A stretch of 64,000 bases of DNA from Zingiber officinale (lineage: Eukaryota > Streptophyta > Magnoliopsida > Zingiberales > Zingiberaceae), in contig NC_055987.1 in NCBI RefSeq assembly GCF_018446385.1, forward strand, positions 12,113,705 to 12,177,704, written 5' to 3'. Made by a program: the position numbers and the translations under genes. Under the pieces are notes generated by a model. That model made no database searches, had not been told where the DNA came from, and saw nothing but the letters and a program-made list of their open reading frames with translations. This document shows, one piece after another, positions 39,164 through 51,285 of the stretch. Positions within the stretch are counted from its first letter, which is position 1. Each line of letters opens with the position of its first letter.

Positions 39164-40006
39164 AACTTTTCTATTGTGTGCGCGCTAAGCAATCGCTAGC
39201 CCTAATTCGATGCCTTGAAAAATCATTAAGTAATAAAAATTGACGTAAGATTATGATTATCATCGATTACAAATCATTAACAAATAATAATAGATAAAAA
39301 TTAAATGGGCATTCATCATTTATATTTTCATCGGATGAGTATTTTATTTTTAATTAAAGTTGAATGAGTATTTCATTTAAAATGATTGTTTAAAATACTC
39401 TTACATTCAACTAACTTTTCTATGCTAAAAATTAGCATCTAGCTTTTATAAATTATAAAAAGAAATGTTAATCTGATATTTCTGTTAATTTTATTATTTT
39501 GGACAATCATTTTAATTTTTATCCAATAATAACCAAATCCATATGAAATAGTAACAAATTATTTTTATATTTATTGACTTGGTCACCATCTTTTAATTTC
39601 AGATATAATAAAATGAATGTTTTTTATCCGTTCCTCGTAGTTTCCGCCTTCTATTTCTTCATCACAGTGAACACATTACTATGATTTCGAAACACATTCG
39701 TCAAGTTTGAAGCCAAACTCTTCGATCTCAAGAAAATAAATAAAACATTCTGTAAAGTAAAAGGGTTCACATCAAATCTGGGCAACGAATTGGTACAAGA
39801 ATTCTCATCTCCTAACCATCTGGTGACCTGAGTTCGCTCGCTCATACAAATCCGCATTCCCCATTTTCGCTAGCCATTCCCTTGATTCTCCCTACATCGT
39901 ATCAAAATCCAAGCATTTCAACGCGTGTGAATGGAAATTTCTCAAAATTAATACGATTAGTCAATTCTGATCATCTGCTTGGAAGCAGGCCAGTTTCCTG
40001 TGCAGC
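39164..40006. other. ATG8 upstream region and 3' UTR of the glycosyltransferase gene
   Basis: AT-rich, without a gene. The part nearest 40006 should be the 3' UTR of the minus-strand gene that ends at 40007. The two genes are tandem on the minus strand, so this stretch is also the ATG8 promoter region. Confidence 0.5.
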
Positions 40007-43000
40007 TCAATACAGTTTGTTGAACTCAGACATCTCGGTGGACTCCCCCAATCTAGGAAAGAAGGCATCCCTTTCGACTAAGTTCTGCAAGGAGACTATA
40101 ACTTTCATCAGAGACGACCATACAATTGGCGAGCAACAGAAGGCGTAAGCAAAGACCACCAACGCCCTGACGACACCGTCAGAATACCAAGGAAACGCCA
40201 TCACAAACAGTGAGCCCAGCATTCCCAGCAGTACCGTGAGGACTGGCAGGGGTGGCAGCAGGAAGGCATTGATTACGATTGATAGAAGAGATGCGACTCC
40301 GAGCATGTAAAGCGACCAACCGAAAAGTGGGTGCACAGTTCGTGGAATAAGGAAAAAGGGCACCGCGTAGGCAGCGAGTATGGACCAAAATGCTGCTATC
40401 TTGAGTGTCGTATGTAATATTGTGATGCTTTTCTCTGGTCGACGGTTATAGCACAACTTGGACAGGCCTGGTCGAGCCAACCGAGTGATTGCCATGATTC
40501 CGATATACATGACTGCTTGGATCAACAAGACAGGTAATTCTGAACCATACCTGTTCACAAAATCCAAAAATTAGATCTCAAATGTACAATAAAAAAAGTG
40601 TCTTTATCATGGAACTGTTTGTGGTTTACTGGTTTTTGAGTGTTTGTTCACGTACCCAAGGTTTTCTCGACGCTGCTCGTGCCAAGCAAGACCCAATGGT
40701 AAGACAGGCCAAGACCACCAATACCAAGGTTTTAGCCATGGGGCGCTGGGAAATGTGATCACACTATTTGGTCCGCATGGTATGCTCCATCGGAGTTTCA
40801 GATCTGCGATGTAATCAAACAAGAATCGCTCACTACAAAAATTTCTACTATTATTACAGCTTATTTCTAAATGGAAGTATCATATTATAAGGGATGGCAA
40901 AAATTGTAATTCAGGCACTTACAGTAATACGAAGCATCCATCTGGTATCCCAAAGGAAGTCGGTAGGAACCAATGAGCTTGGTGCCATTGGAAGGTGGAT
41001 GAAACATTGGCTGATCAAGCAAGTCAGAAAAATAGCTTGCAAGAAAACCCTGATCTGCACCATCTGGGTTATCACGAACAATTTCTAACTCGTGAAGCAT
41101 GTCTTTGAATACCTTCATCGACGGCTGCAAGTCAAACAAAAGAGAATGATCTCACTGTTGAAGACAAAATCACAGTTCCCTTTTTGCTACAGATGACTTT
41201 AAAGCATGCTCACGAATCATGGGAATCTTATGCATAACTGGCAATGCTGCTTAAATATTGAAATCTTCTCAAATCATCATAATTTATTAAATACAGCATT
41301 CTTCTATTCTTCAACTAATGATTTTTTTTTTTTTTTTGTGATATCCTACAACAATCTTAATGTTTTTAGTAGACTAAAGCAGATATCCAGGAGTAATGTA
41401 GAACATTTCTGAAGCTATAAGGTCTTTGCCTAGTAGTGTTGATTATATTGCTTCCAGGCTTCTGTGCTAGAAGCTTAAGAAATGATTAGAAAAACTATTC
41501 ATAAATTGCAGTTGAAGACTCTAAGTTTCTGATAGATTGATATCCAACTTAAATAACATTTTCTTCATGACTGAAGATGAAATTTGTTGAACACCAAGCA
41601 AAATTTCCTGAATTCATTCCACATCTGCTATTAGCAAGATTGTAGAAGAAACTTCACAAATGTAATTCATGGAGGCACCCACTAGGAAAAAAAATAACAA
41701 AAAATTAAAGTCCGTGTTACATTTCTTGTTACCTGCAGATTAGTGAAATCTGACCAGGATGTTTTCCTCCATATAGATCTAAGATTGGAGGTACCATCAA
41801 TGCATGCTTTAAATCTAGTTGTGGTACAAATTGGACTGAAGTATTTCAATACACTAGTGGCTTCTATTAAAGTCAATGGTACAGCTCAACAACAGGCTTG
41901 CACCATTGAATTTTTCAATTGGATGTGACAGGGCATAAGAAACTAGAATCCAATGTTTTAACAAGTTGGCTATTCCAAGGTTTCTCAACTGACAACTGCT
42001 AAATGGCATCACTTCAATGTGCTGTTTGCATAAACATGTTACGAAGTAAATAACTATTTGGTAGCATCTTACATTCAGCTATAGTTTAAGCAGTTCCGTT
42101 GTAACCATTAAGATCTCGTGTGTGGAGTACATTCCTGATAATGGTTTCAGCACTCTTTAAATTGTTTCACAATGATGAGTGATTATGTTTATTCTACTAA
42201 TTTGGGATGGGCTGCAGGAAAAGAAGTTAATCCTTGCAAAACTAGGAGTTTGAAAGGGGTACCTGAAGAACAAAAAGTCCAGTATGAAAGATGCAGGGAT
42301 TGATAAACACAGCACAGAACTGCCCACACTGGAAAAGTTCATCAGTACGCTGGAGGAAAATGTTATCAGAGTCTAGCATAACAACTCGGTCATATGAAAC
42401 TAAGCTCCATGCATAAAGCTTGTTCAATGTCAACTTGAATCTGGTGTTGAAATTGCCTTGGTTCTCATACGGATTCTTCAAATTCTCAACAGAAACCACC
42501 TTCACGCCATCTTCCTCTTGCCTGATCATGCCAATTAATCAAGTATAAGTACTTAATGCTCCGAGCGCACTACCAACTGCGTTGCAGTTTTGCACAATTT
42601 ATTCTTAAATGTTTCTGATGACAAAACAAACTTATGTGATAAATTTGCCAAAAAGAAAATCAGGTTAAACAAAAAAAGTTGAAAGTTTTAAGTTGGTAAA
42701 CTCCATATATATCATATAAAATTTAGATTCAGTTCAACAATAACTGAAATTTGTGCTGAATGAATTTTGAATTATCATGGTTGTTTTTCTCACTCTTTAA
42801 TTTGCAATTAAATCAGGTGAAAAGTTCAGAAACTTATGTTAGCCATGAAAGGAATCATGGAATTAATAATCATTAATCATGGAAGTTCAAACTGAATTAG
42901 AAATATGTACGTCAAGAAATATAGTGCCAATTTGTAATAAATTAACTTGGACTTCTTCTTCTTTCGGTTCAACCTATCTTGAATCTAGCAGTTCTCAAAT

Positions 43001-43866
43001 AACTGGTCCACGCCGATAAAAATCTATGGCCCAAAAAAGTCGTCGTTTTGCTTTCAAAGCACCTAAAAGTAAAAAACAAATAAAATGAAAATGGATATCA
43101 CGAAAAGCATGCCACCGCGAAGTGAGAAGAACAGAAAACATTAGCAAAAAAACCTAGAAAACCACCCCATTCGTTCACGCTACAGACTAAGAAGGCACAC
43201 AGTGCAAGGACAATTTCGGTAGGAAACATAAATCCGTGACATATAATGCTCCTTTCTTCTTCCTCGGATCACTTTATTCTACACTTTCCAGAAATAAATA
43301 ACATGATTTAACAAAAACCCAGTGTCCAAAACTCGTGTAAGATCGACAAACCAAAGACAATTAAATTTGTAGCAATTAAACCACAAATTCTTTTTTTTTC
43401 AAAGAGAAACCTTTCTGTTTTGAAGGGGAAAAAATACCAAAGAGTAAAGTTTGAGTAAACTAAACTTTCCTCTGAAGCTCGTTTCAGAAGCAAAGCCATC
43501 AATTAGATCAAAAGGTACCACGCCAAAAGAGAAAGCTCGCCAAAAGGGGGAGATTTGAGAGGGGGTGGGAGAGAAATAGAGATCTCACAATGTTTGGACC
43601 CATCGTTTGGGCACGTCCACGGAAGCGATGACGACGAGATCGGCGTCGACGCCAAGTCGCGCAAGAGACCTCATCATTACCCTCGTCGCCACATAGAACT
43701 CGTAATCCCTCGGCGTCCCCATGTACATCATCGCAGCATACGCGTTCCTCCGCCTCGGCGCGGTCGTCGCGACCTCCTGGGCAGCCACGAACGCCATCAC
43801 TGCTGCCAGCAGCAGCGCCACAAGCAATCCCAGAGGCCGGCCGCTCCCCATCTCAGTCACTTCCAA
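40007..43866 (-). CDS. IPUT1: IPUT1/PGSIP6-type glucuronosyltransferase, 476 aa, five exons
   Basis: Exons on the minus strand in order: 43866-43589, 42521-42263, 41124-40923, 40803-40656 and 40550-40007 (1431 bases, in frame). The family member in Arabidopsis, IPUT1 (PGSIP6), adds glucuronic acid from UDP-glucuronate to inositol phosphorylceramide in the Golgi, the first sugar of plant GIPC sphingolipids. A hydrophobic N-terminus (residues about 11-29, LGLLVALLLAAVMAFVAA) is a signal or anchor. The GT8 domain follows, with YMGTPRDYEFYVATRV, the metal-binding DxD as D143-S-D145 in VVMLDSDNIFL, and INPCIFHTGLFVLQ. About 250 residues in come LKLRWSIPCGPNSVITFP and KPWYWWSWP, then five or six membrane segments, which set PGSIP6 apart from the GUX xylan enzymes. 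A second ATG five codons in (MGSGRP) is a possible alternative start. Looks intact. Confidence 0.9.
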
Positions 43867-46026
43867 TCTCCGAACACTCGGAGGAAAAAAATACCAAGTC
43901 GAAACGGGGTAAGATCAGATCTTTAGGTTACCACAGTTCGGATCTCGGCTTCAGCACCCTTCCCTGAGGCTCATTCTTCAGATCTCCTCCGTATCAATTG
44001 CCAACTTGGCACATCTCAGCCACGCGCTACACCCGGCCGGTGCAAGCAACCGAAGTGGAGGCAAGGCTGAGGGCAGCGGCAGATCGCCGAGATTGGGAAG
44101 AAGCAACCACTCCAGCCCACGAAGACGGCCAGAGAGCGAGAGGCGAAGAAAGAGATAGAAGGAGCGCCTAAAGAGAGTTTGGAATTAAAACCCACAGCTA
44201 TGTGAAATAAAAGAACAGAAAGACGCGGACACCCGATTCCACCCATTACCGACTGTGACTGAGGATCTCTGGTCCCCACTTATACGCCTCCAATTGTGTG
44301 ATTCAAATTAATCGGGTACTCAACACGGTGGCCCACTTCATATTGTTAGATAAAGCAAATTGTATCGGTTACGTTGACGCTTGCAAAGCACCGGGTGATC
44401 CACTCCACCATTCCGGACATATGCCGTGTTTACTTCAACCAATGACAGTGGAGGTAAACACGAAAATAAAATTAGAAAATCTTATTTTATTTAGAATGAA
44501 GAAAGTGAGAATTTTATTTTATTTTCGATTTTTTGTTTTCATCTAAATCGAACACAAACAATAATAGATATTAATAAGCGAGTGTGATTATTATTTTCCC
44601 ATTTTTTAAATAGGCATGATATATGATATAAAACAGAAATAAATTTCTACAACTTAATTCTTGAATTATTTCCCTTTTTGTAGATCTTGTTCCTTTGCAG
44701 TAAACACAAAATAAGAAACTTTTATTAGAGATTCTGATAAAGAATTATGAAAATCAGATTAGGATTTTATCATTAATAAATTGCTCACCAGGCGTTTAAA
44801 AAAATTAGTTGCTCATTTTACCATTAAACCACTATTGATGACCTTGTGTAGGACATGCACTCAGAATCTAGTTTAATAAGTCAACTCGAAGGCTAATTAA
44901 TTAAATTCGGGAAATTGCGGCTACGCGCAGTTCATAGCTCGGAAAGGCCGGTCTGGACTGGCGAAGGTCAACAATATTTGGGTAACATATAATCAGCCGG
45001 TTACATCTGAGTGAAATACCATTCGAGTCCGGTTGGTCCATTTAATTATAATATCGGGTTATATTTTTTTAAAAAAATATTATACTAATATTTTACTTAT
45101 AGTTTTTTTATCTACATTATTTTTTCTACCTATGAAATTTCCTCTCAAATTTCGACCGGATCAGTACCGGCATTATCTCACACTTACACCCGCTCTAAGG
45201 ACCAATATAATTTTAATAAAAACAACTATAAACTAGGTTAAAATAAGGAAAAATTATTTAAAACTCTTTGATAATAAATTATTCTTTCTTCTCAGTTGTT
45301 ATATCAATTGATTTCGCTAAACTGATTGGATCAAATTGATTAATATGATTCCCAATATATTGATTAGGTGAAAAAATTATGTTAAAAATATATTAGATTC
45401 TTTTTAAATAATATTAAATTTATGAGGAATTATCTTTTCTTTTAAATTGTTTATACATATAAAAATGAGGATAATTAAGTAAATTGATGTCTATTATGTA
45501 AATAAATATTTTTTACCATGAAAAATGATGATAAAGTATAAGGTGGGGTATGAGATTTTAAGATAATTTACTATAAACCCGTTTTGATTAAAATAATTTC
45601 AAATTTAAAATATATAGATATATTTAAGATTAAAAAATAATGAAATATAAGATGAGCGAACCAGCATATATATGTTCAAGGCTCGGTTGGCTTTTGTCAT
45701 CTTACATCTGGTGTCACGGTCTCTAGATTTTGTTTAATTACCACGAGACACCAGCTGTACTCGCTAACATACAGCCCATCACTGGATTATTTTTTCTTAA
45801 GGAGCTACCCAATCCTCACTTTTAATCACAATTAATTAATCATAATCAAGTTACTAGGACGATGAAGAGAGCACGATGAAACCAGAGATCTTTGAATCAA
45901 AATTCGATCGAATTCAAAGAGGAATAATAATTTTAAAAAAACACTTATATATCGTGAATCAGAGAAAAAATTAATACTTTTTTCATCACTGTAACGATGA
46001 AGTCAGAGGTTATAATCGGTACGTTA
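43867..46026. other. intergenic DNA between the glycosyltransferase and receptor-kinase genes
   Basis: 43867-44290 is mixed to GC-rich and should hold the leader and promoter of the glycosyltransferase gene. 44290-46000 is AT-rich. A short perfect inverted repeat, CGTGTTTAC with GTAAACACG, lies at about 44424-44463. The part next to 46027 should be the 3' UTR of the kinase gene. No further gene seen. Confidence 0.5.
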
Positions 46027-48612
46027 TTATCTCCCCGTGGGATGAACGAGCTGAGAGAACACGGCGGTGGTGGTCAGGGCATCGGCCTCCTCGCCGGTCC
46101 CACTTCCAGCGACAAAGCCGTCGCCGTCGCCGGCGGCCGATGCAGGCTTAACGGCACCCTCATCTGCGACGGGGTTCCCGCTCTCAAAGCTCTCTTGCAG
46201 CTGAAGTGCATACTCAAGGTTCCACAGCACGCTGCCCATGGAAGGCCTGTCGACTCCGTGCTCCAAGAGACACATCTCCGCCGTCTCCGCGAACTTCTTC
46301 AGGCACTCCGGGCTGATCTTCCCTTCGAGAAGGGGATCGACGATGTCGCCGAGGACTCCTTTCTTCTGGCAGTGCAACGCCCAGTCAGCGAGGCTGACCT
46401 GCTCCCTGGGAAGGCTGGGGTTTAAGGCTGCCCTCGCGCAGAGCACCTCGAACAGAACCACGCCGAATGAATACACATCGGATTTGTCGGTCAATTGCTG
46501 CCGCCGGAAGTACTCTGGATCGAGGTAGCCGAAGCTTCCCTTCACCACTGTGCTGACATGGGACTGGTTCATGGTCGGGCCGGTCTTCGACAGTCCAAAG
46601 TCGGAAACCTTGGCCACCCAATTCTCGTCCACCAGAATGTTGGTGGTCTTGACGTCTCTGTGGATGATCGGGTACCTCGCGCCGGTGTGCAGGTAGTGAA
46701 GCCCTCGGGCAGCTCCGATGCATATCTCTAACCTCTGCTTCCACGACAGGGGAGGCTTGTTGCTCTTGTAAATGTGCTCCCTGAGAGTGCCGTGCCCCAT
46801 GTAGTCGTAAACCAAGATCATCTCCCCGTTCTCTTCGCAGAAGCCGATGAGGGAGACCAAATGCTTGTGCCTCAGCTTCGAGAGCATCTCGATCTCGGTT
46901 TGGAACTCATTGACGCCTTGCTCCGAAGAAGGGTTGGATCTCTTGATCGCCACTTTAGTTCCCTCGTCGATGATTCCTTTGTAGACTTTCCCGAATCCTC
47001 CGACTCCTATAACGAGTGACTCGTCGAAGCTCTTGGTTGCCTTCTTGATCTCTGGGAAGGAGAAGTACCTGCAGTTCGCGGCCAGGTTTGACAAATGGCT
47101 GCTCGCGGTGCTCTTGCCGGATACCGTGGAGTTTCCGGTGTAAGAGTTGCCGCCGTAGAGAGGAAGCCAGTTGCCGCCGGCTGAGTCATTAACGTCCGTC
47201 CTCTTCTTGCGCTGGTAGACCACGAGGAAAATGGCAAGGGCGACGCTGGCAACTGCAGCTCCACCTGCGGCTCTGGTGATTATGTGCAGCTTGCCGTTGG
47301 GTTTAGACTCGAAGCCGGGCTGGTCATCCTCCAATTCCGCTTCCGCCAGGAGAGCAGACGGCTCGGGATTGGGACCTGCCAAGTTTCCGGCATTGTCACT
47401 CACCTTAAAGATCTCCAATCCGTTGAGAATGGCGTCGTAGTACTCGGGTTTGGCCGAGACAGAGGGTTGCAGTGCCACCCATATCTGGTCTTCACCGGGC
47501 TGATCGGCGACGAACACCGCGTAGTCCTTGTGCATGGGGACGGCCGTCTCAGAGGTCCAACCGATGACGTCGGCTTGCTCTTGAGCGGTTCGGTTGTTGA
47601 TGAAGATGTCGAACACTCTCTCGTTGACTTTGGTCATCTGGAGCTCGCAAAAGTGGAAGCGGACGATGTAGGTGAAGTTGGCGTCGATTTGGAAAATCCA
47701 TGTCAGATTGTAGTTCATGTTGACCTTCGGGTCGGGACCCATCGACCTCGCCGTCTGGTAGACGTCGGTAGGGGCGAAGTAGTCCGGCGATCCCTCTGGG
47801 TATTGGAGCTTTAGATCGTTGCCTGCCGCGAAGGTGACGCCAAAACCGGCACCGTAGAGGTAAGGGGAGTCGTCGTACCAAGTCCGGCTAAGGCTGGAGT
47901 CGTTGTTCGGCGGCACGTACTGGCCTCCGACGTTGAGCCGGTACATGGTCAGCACGGCAGAGGTGCCGACCTCCACATCTTGATCCGAGAAGCCGACCAG
48001 TTGCGCGGGCTGGTCAAAGATGTCAGGCATCGATATGACCTCGATGCCGTTAACGAAGGCAAAGGAGGCGTTGTACTTGTCGGACGGCGTGAAGGTGAGG
48101 CTGATGCTTCCGTCGGAGGAAGGCAAGATGGAGAATTCTTTGATGATGTAGGCCTGCGTGAGGGCCTTGGCGGTGACGTAGGCGCTGAAGTTCTTGAGGA
48201 GAGTGATGCCGTCTCCAGTGGAGACGGAGAAGTAGGAGTTCTCCGGCGGGAGGCCGTTGTAGGTGGAGGGGTAGAAGTGAAGGCGCAACCAGTGACGGTC
48301 GGACTTGTTGACGGCGAACCTGTAGGTGGACTCCGAGGAGAAGATACGCGCGGTCATGTAGGGGACGTCGGAAGGGAGAGATGGGTCTTGAAACACAGCG
48401 GTGGCGGGAGTCGAGTCCTTGGACGTGAGGGTGGTCTTGGAGGAGGTGGAGTCGGCCAGCCATTTGCGCCCGTCTGCATCGGCAGCCTCCGAGGAGGAGC
48501 CGCAGTCGAGGAGGATTTCGTCGGAGGGCACATAAGCGCCATCAGACACACAAAATGCCAAAACTAGAAGGATAATATGTTGGAACCGGAGAAAACCGGA
48601 GGAGGGGTTCAT
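46027..48612 (-). CDS. FERONIA-like CrRLK1L receptor kinase, 861 aa, single exon
   Basis: CrRLK1L kinases sit in the plasma membrane, sense cell-wall pectin and RALF peptides and govern growth, fertilisation and immunity. Visible parts: signal peptide (about 1-25), tandem malectin-like domains (about 31-195 and 220-405, with several N-glycosylation sites), a membrane span (about 445-466), and a Ser/Thr kinase domain (about 530-805) with glycine loop GVGGFG (536-541), catalytic lysine K557 in VAIKRS, HRD at 651-653 and DFG at 671-673. The activation segment (TVVKGSFGYLDPEYFRRQQL) and FEVLCARAALNP match FERONIA-type kinases closely. No intron, as is usual for the family. All catalytic residues are present, so it should be active. 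Which CrRLK1L member it corresponds to cannot be decided by eye. Confidence 0.93.
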   Translation of the reverse strand: MNPSSGFLRFQHIILLVLAFCVSDGAYVPSDEILLDCGSSSEAADADGRKWLADSTSSKTTLTSKDSTPATAVFQDPSLPSDVPYMTARIFSSESTYRFAVNKSDRHWLRLHFYPSTYNGLPPENSYFSVSTGDGITLLKNFSAYVTAKALTQAYIIKEFSILPSSDGSISLTFTPSDKYNASFAFVNGIEVISMPDIFDQPAQLVGFSDQDVEVGTSAVLTMYRLNVGGQYVPPNNDSSLSRTWYDDSPYLYGAGFGVTFAAGNDLKLQYPEGSPDYFAPTDVYQTARSMGPDPKVNMNYNLTWIFQIDANFTYIVRFHFCELQMTKVNERVFDIFINNRTAQEQADVIGWTSETAVPMHKDYAVFVADQPGEDQIWVALQPSVSAKPEYYDAILNGLEIFKVSDNAGNLAGPNPEPSALLAEAELEDDQPGFESKPNGKLHIITRAAGGAAVASVALAIFLVVYQRKKRTDVNDSAGGNWLPLYGGNSYTGNSTVSGKSTASSHLSNLAANCRYFSFPEIKKATKSFDESLVIGVGGFGKVYKGIIDEGTKVAIKRSNPSSEQGVNEFQTEIEMLSKLRHKHLVSLIGFCEENGEMILVYDYMGHGTLREHIYKSNKPPLSWKQRLEICIGAARGLHYLHTGARYPIIHRDVKTTNILVDENWVAKVSDFGLSKTGPTMNQSHVSTVVKGSFGYLDPEYFRRQQLTDKSDVYSFGVVLFEVLCARAALNPSLPREQVSLADWALHCQKKGVLGDIVDPLLEGKISPECLKKFAETAEMCLLEHGVDRPSMGSVLWNLEYALQLQESFESGNPVADEGAVKPASAAGDGDGFVAGSGTGEEADALTTTAVFSQLVHPTGR

Positions 48613-49423
48613 GATACCGGCGATGCTCGATTAATGACCGGGAATTCAATCGGATTAATGAATTGGATCAGTCCATGGAGAAGGGAGGATGAGGGGGCAA
48701 CAGAGGAGAGGAGAGAGGAACTTTTCATGAGCCTCTCTGCGTTCTCGCTCTGCCGGTGGGGACGTTGGTTTGGCCGCTCCAAATCATTTGTTTGATTTGG
48801 AAAAGAAGAAGAAGAAGAGGAGGCTTTGACGGGAAATGGGAGGTGGGGCGTGGCGGGAGCTGGAGGAGAATGAAAGGCGGGAAAGTGGGCTATTATTGGC
48901 TGGTTAGTTGGCGGGAAATTATTGGACGGAAGAATGGGTCAAACTCGTAAAGGATGACGTGTCAGTACAATAGCTCACGAGTTATTGTACCGCTTTAAAT
49001 AATTCGTCACACCATTCTAAATAATAAATCAACGATCTTGATTAATTTTAGGATTTGTGACAGAAAAGGTAAATATTGGGAGGAGAATGAAAGATTTTCC
49101 ATTTTATCAAACGCTGCGGAGTTTCTCGTCGGAACAAACAATCGCTGCGAGACTGTGGGAGCTTTCACGAGGTTTTTTTCGTTTCTTCTTCCTTCTCTTC
49201 AATTTTATGATCGCCTTGCTGATTTTTTTTTTTTATTTCTCAAGTTCTGAGTCAATTTTGCCCTAAATCCACTTCTAATTTTGCAGCGAAAAGGAGATGA
49301 TTTATTTTTTGGGGTTATTCTAAAGGATGTTGGAGAGGCACGATATGGGATTTTAGGCGATATGGAATGAGTAGTATTGTATTTGGGCAAGAAATCAAAA
49401 GGACGCCTCAGATTTTACAAATC
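48613..49423. promoter_or_regulatory. divergent promoter region between the receptor kinase and (probably) COX5C
   Basis: 48613-48830 is the CT-rich (as read on the minus strand) leader of the kinase gene. 49100-49175 is a GC-richer patch (CGCTGCGGAGTTTCTCGTCG) ending in a donor-like CACGAG|GTTTTT; it could be the untranslated first exon of COX5C, whose plant genes usually have a leader intron. That link is inference; the coding exon is 3.6 kb away. Confidence 0.35.
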
Positions 49424-51114
49424 ATAAAAAGGACGTCCCTTTTTCTAAACAAATCAAATGGGCGACCCTACCATAATTTTATTCCGAAATCATCCCTTGA
49501 TCTAGCACTGTTGTGTAAGTTACTAGGTAGTTCCAGAGGTGGAAAAACCTCGTATGAGCACAAGAAATACAATAACAAAATGAAATCAAATATAATGAAT
49601 ACACAATTTTACATAAATCTTGCTTTGAGCGCTTTCTTATTGCGTAGGAATTGCCTCTTGTTTGATTGAAAATGTAGCAACACTTCTCCCTCAACTTCCT
49701 AAGAATTGGCGTGTGGACATTTTCACAAACTCCCCTTTATATGACTATTGTTAGATGTGGTTTCCGCCTACTGACCGATTAACTTTTCTTCCCAATCGAT
49801 TATGTCATAATTCAACCGTTCGACCACTGCTATTTTTCAAACACCTAATCGATATGTGAGTCATACCAATCGATTCGACGATTTCTAATCGATTACAAAA
49901 TCGATTCCGAAGCTTTCTGTTCTCTCGAGAAAACATGGCTAATCAAGTACCCTAATTGATTACCATGCTGAATCAATTACCCAATCTATTCCAACTTTTC
50001 TGTTTGCAGAGAAAACAACGCCCAATCGATTGGCATTGTTGGGATTAATTACCTCAATCGATTATAACCCTTCTAATTTTTGCGAATCAACCTCCAGCCT
50101 AATTGATTGGAACAGACCCCAATCAATTAGGCACTCAACCTAATCAATTGACCTTGGGCTAATCGATTGTCTAATCCTAAACTTTGAACTCAAGTTTAAG
50201 GTTCCTTTGCCCAATCCTAAAGTCATCGGTGACTAATTAGGACTTCCCTTTACTTAGCATCTGGTCACCCTTGACCTGCTAGGGCTTTTTCACTAAGTGT
50301 TCGGTCAACCTTTGACCCACTTGGACTTTTCATCTCGTGTCAATTCCCATTGGACTTCTATTCACCAAGTGCCCGATCAACCTTTGATCCACTTGGACTT
50401 TTCTCTTGCCTAGTCCGCTTGGACTTTCATTACCTAGTTGACTAGTTCCTAACTAGATCTTCACTGCCTAGTCCGTTAAGTCTTTCATTGTCTAGTTCTC
50501 AACTAGGTTTTCACTGTCTAGCCCCAATAGGACTTCAATTGTCTATTTCCCAATTAGGTCTTCATTGTCTAGCCTCACTAGGACTTTCACTGTCTAACTT
50601 CACTCACTAGCGATTTTTCATTGTCTAACCTTCAGTTAGGACTTCTCGTTGCTTAACCTCCAATTAGGACTTTTCTAGATAAGTATCTAGTTCTTCACCT
50701 ACTTGACTTCTCTCTCACATATTGTCAAATATCGAAACTCAAGCTCGACCCAATTTGAGCTTAGTCAAACTGGTCAACCTTGATCCGATAATGATTGCAT
50801 CAACACTAAACACGTTGTAGCAATTATTAGGTAGCTTTTACATAGTAAAAATCATAAATCTTATAGCAATTACCGAGTAATTTTTAAACGTTATAGCAGC
50901 TACCGAGTAGCTTCTACACGTTATGTCAGCTACTCGGTAGCTTCTACATGGTATAAATCTTAAATCCTAAACTCAAACTAAACATGTTGTTATACGTTGC
51001 AGAAACTACTTGGTAGCTTCTACAACAACACTAGATCAAGGGGTAATTTCGGGATCAAATTATGGGAGAGATGCCCATTGGATTTTTTTTGGGGGAAAAG
51101 GGCCTCATCTGATG
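49424..51114. mobile_element. non-autonomous DNA element with terminal inverted repeats of about 90 bp
   Basis: The left end (49424-49515) and right end (51021-51112) are inverted copies: CAAATCAAATGGGCGACCCT.. at the left against ..GGGAGAGATGCCCATTGGATT at the right, and TCATCCCTTGATCTAGCACT against CACTAGATCAAGGGGTAATT. The middle has no open frame and includes a degenerate tandem repeat (50270-50700) and many short ATCGATT phrases (49790-50170). The length of the terminal repeats recalls Mutator-like or foldback elements; no target duplication was identified. Confidence 0.7.
50270..50700. repeat. degenerate tandem repeat, unit about 35-45 bp
   Basis: The phrase GACTTTCATTGTCTAG(T/C)(T/C)C, followed by CAACTAGG or CAATTAGG, recurs about ten times inside the long-TIR element. 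Units are much diverged. Confidence 0.65.
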
Positions 51115-51285
51115 TATAAATCCTAAATCCTAAACTCAATCATGAGTAGATGCTATATGTTGTAGAAGCTACCTAGTAGCTGCCAACAATGCTGGATCAA
51201 AGGGTAATTTCAGATTAAAATCATGGGAGGGACGGGCATTTGATTTTTTTTTTGTTTTTTTTTTGGAAAAAGGATACTCATATGA
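51115..51285. repeat. tandem duplicate of the right end of the long-TIR element
   Basis: About 170 bases (ATAAATCCTAAATCCTAAAC to the terminal repeat with GGATCAAAGGGTAATTTCAG) repeat the preceding 50950-51114. The element therefore has two right ends in a row, the outer one more diverged. Confidence 0.65.

Noticed and set aside
47284-48567. Long frames on the strand opposite the receptor kinase
   Set aside because: They mirror a GC-rich intact gene and match no family; shadows of the minus-strand coding sequence.
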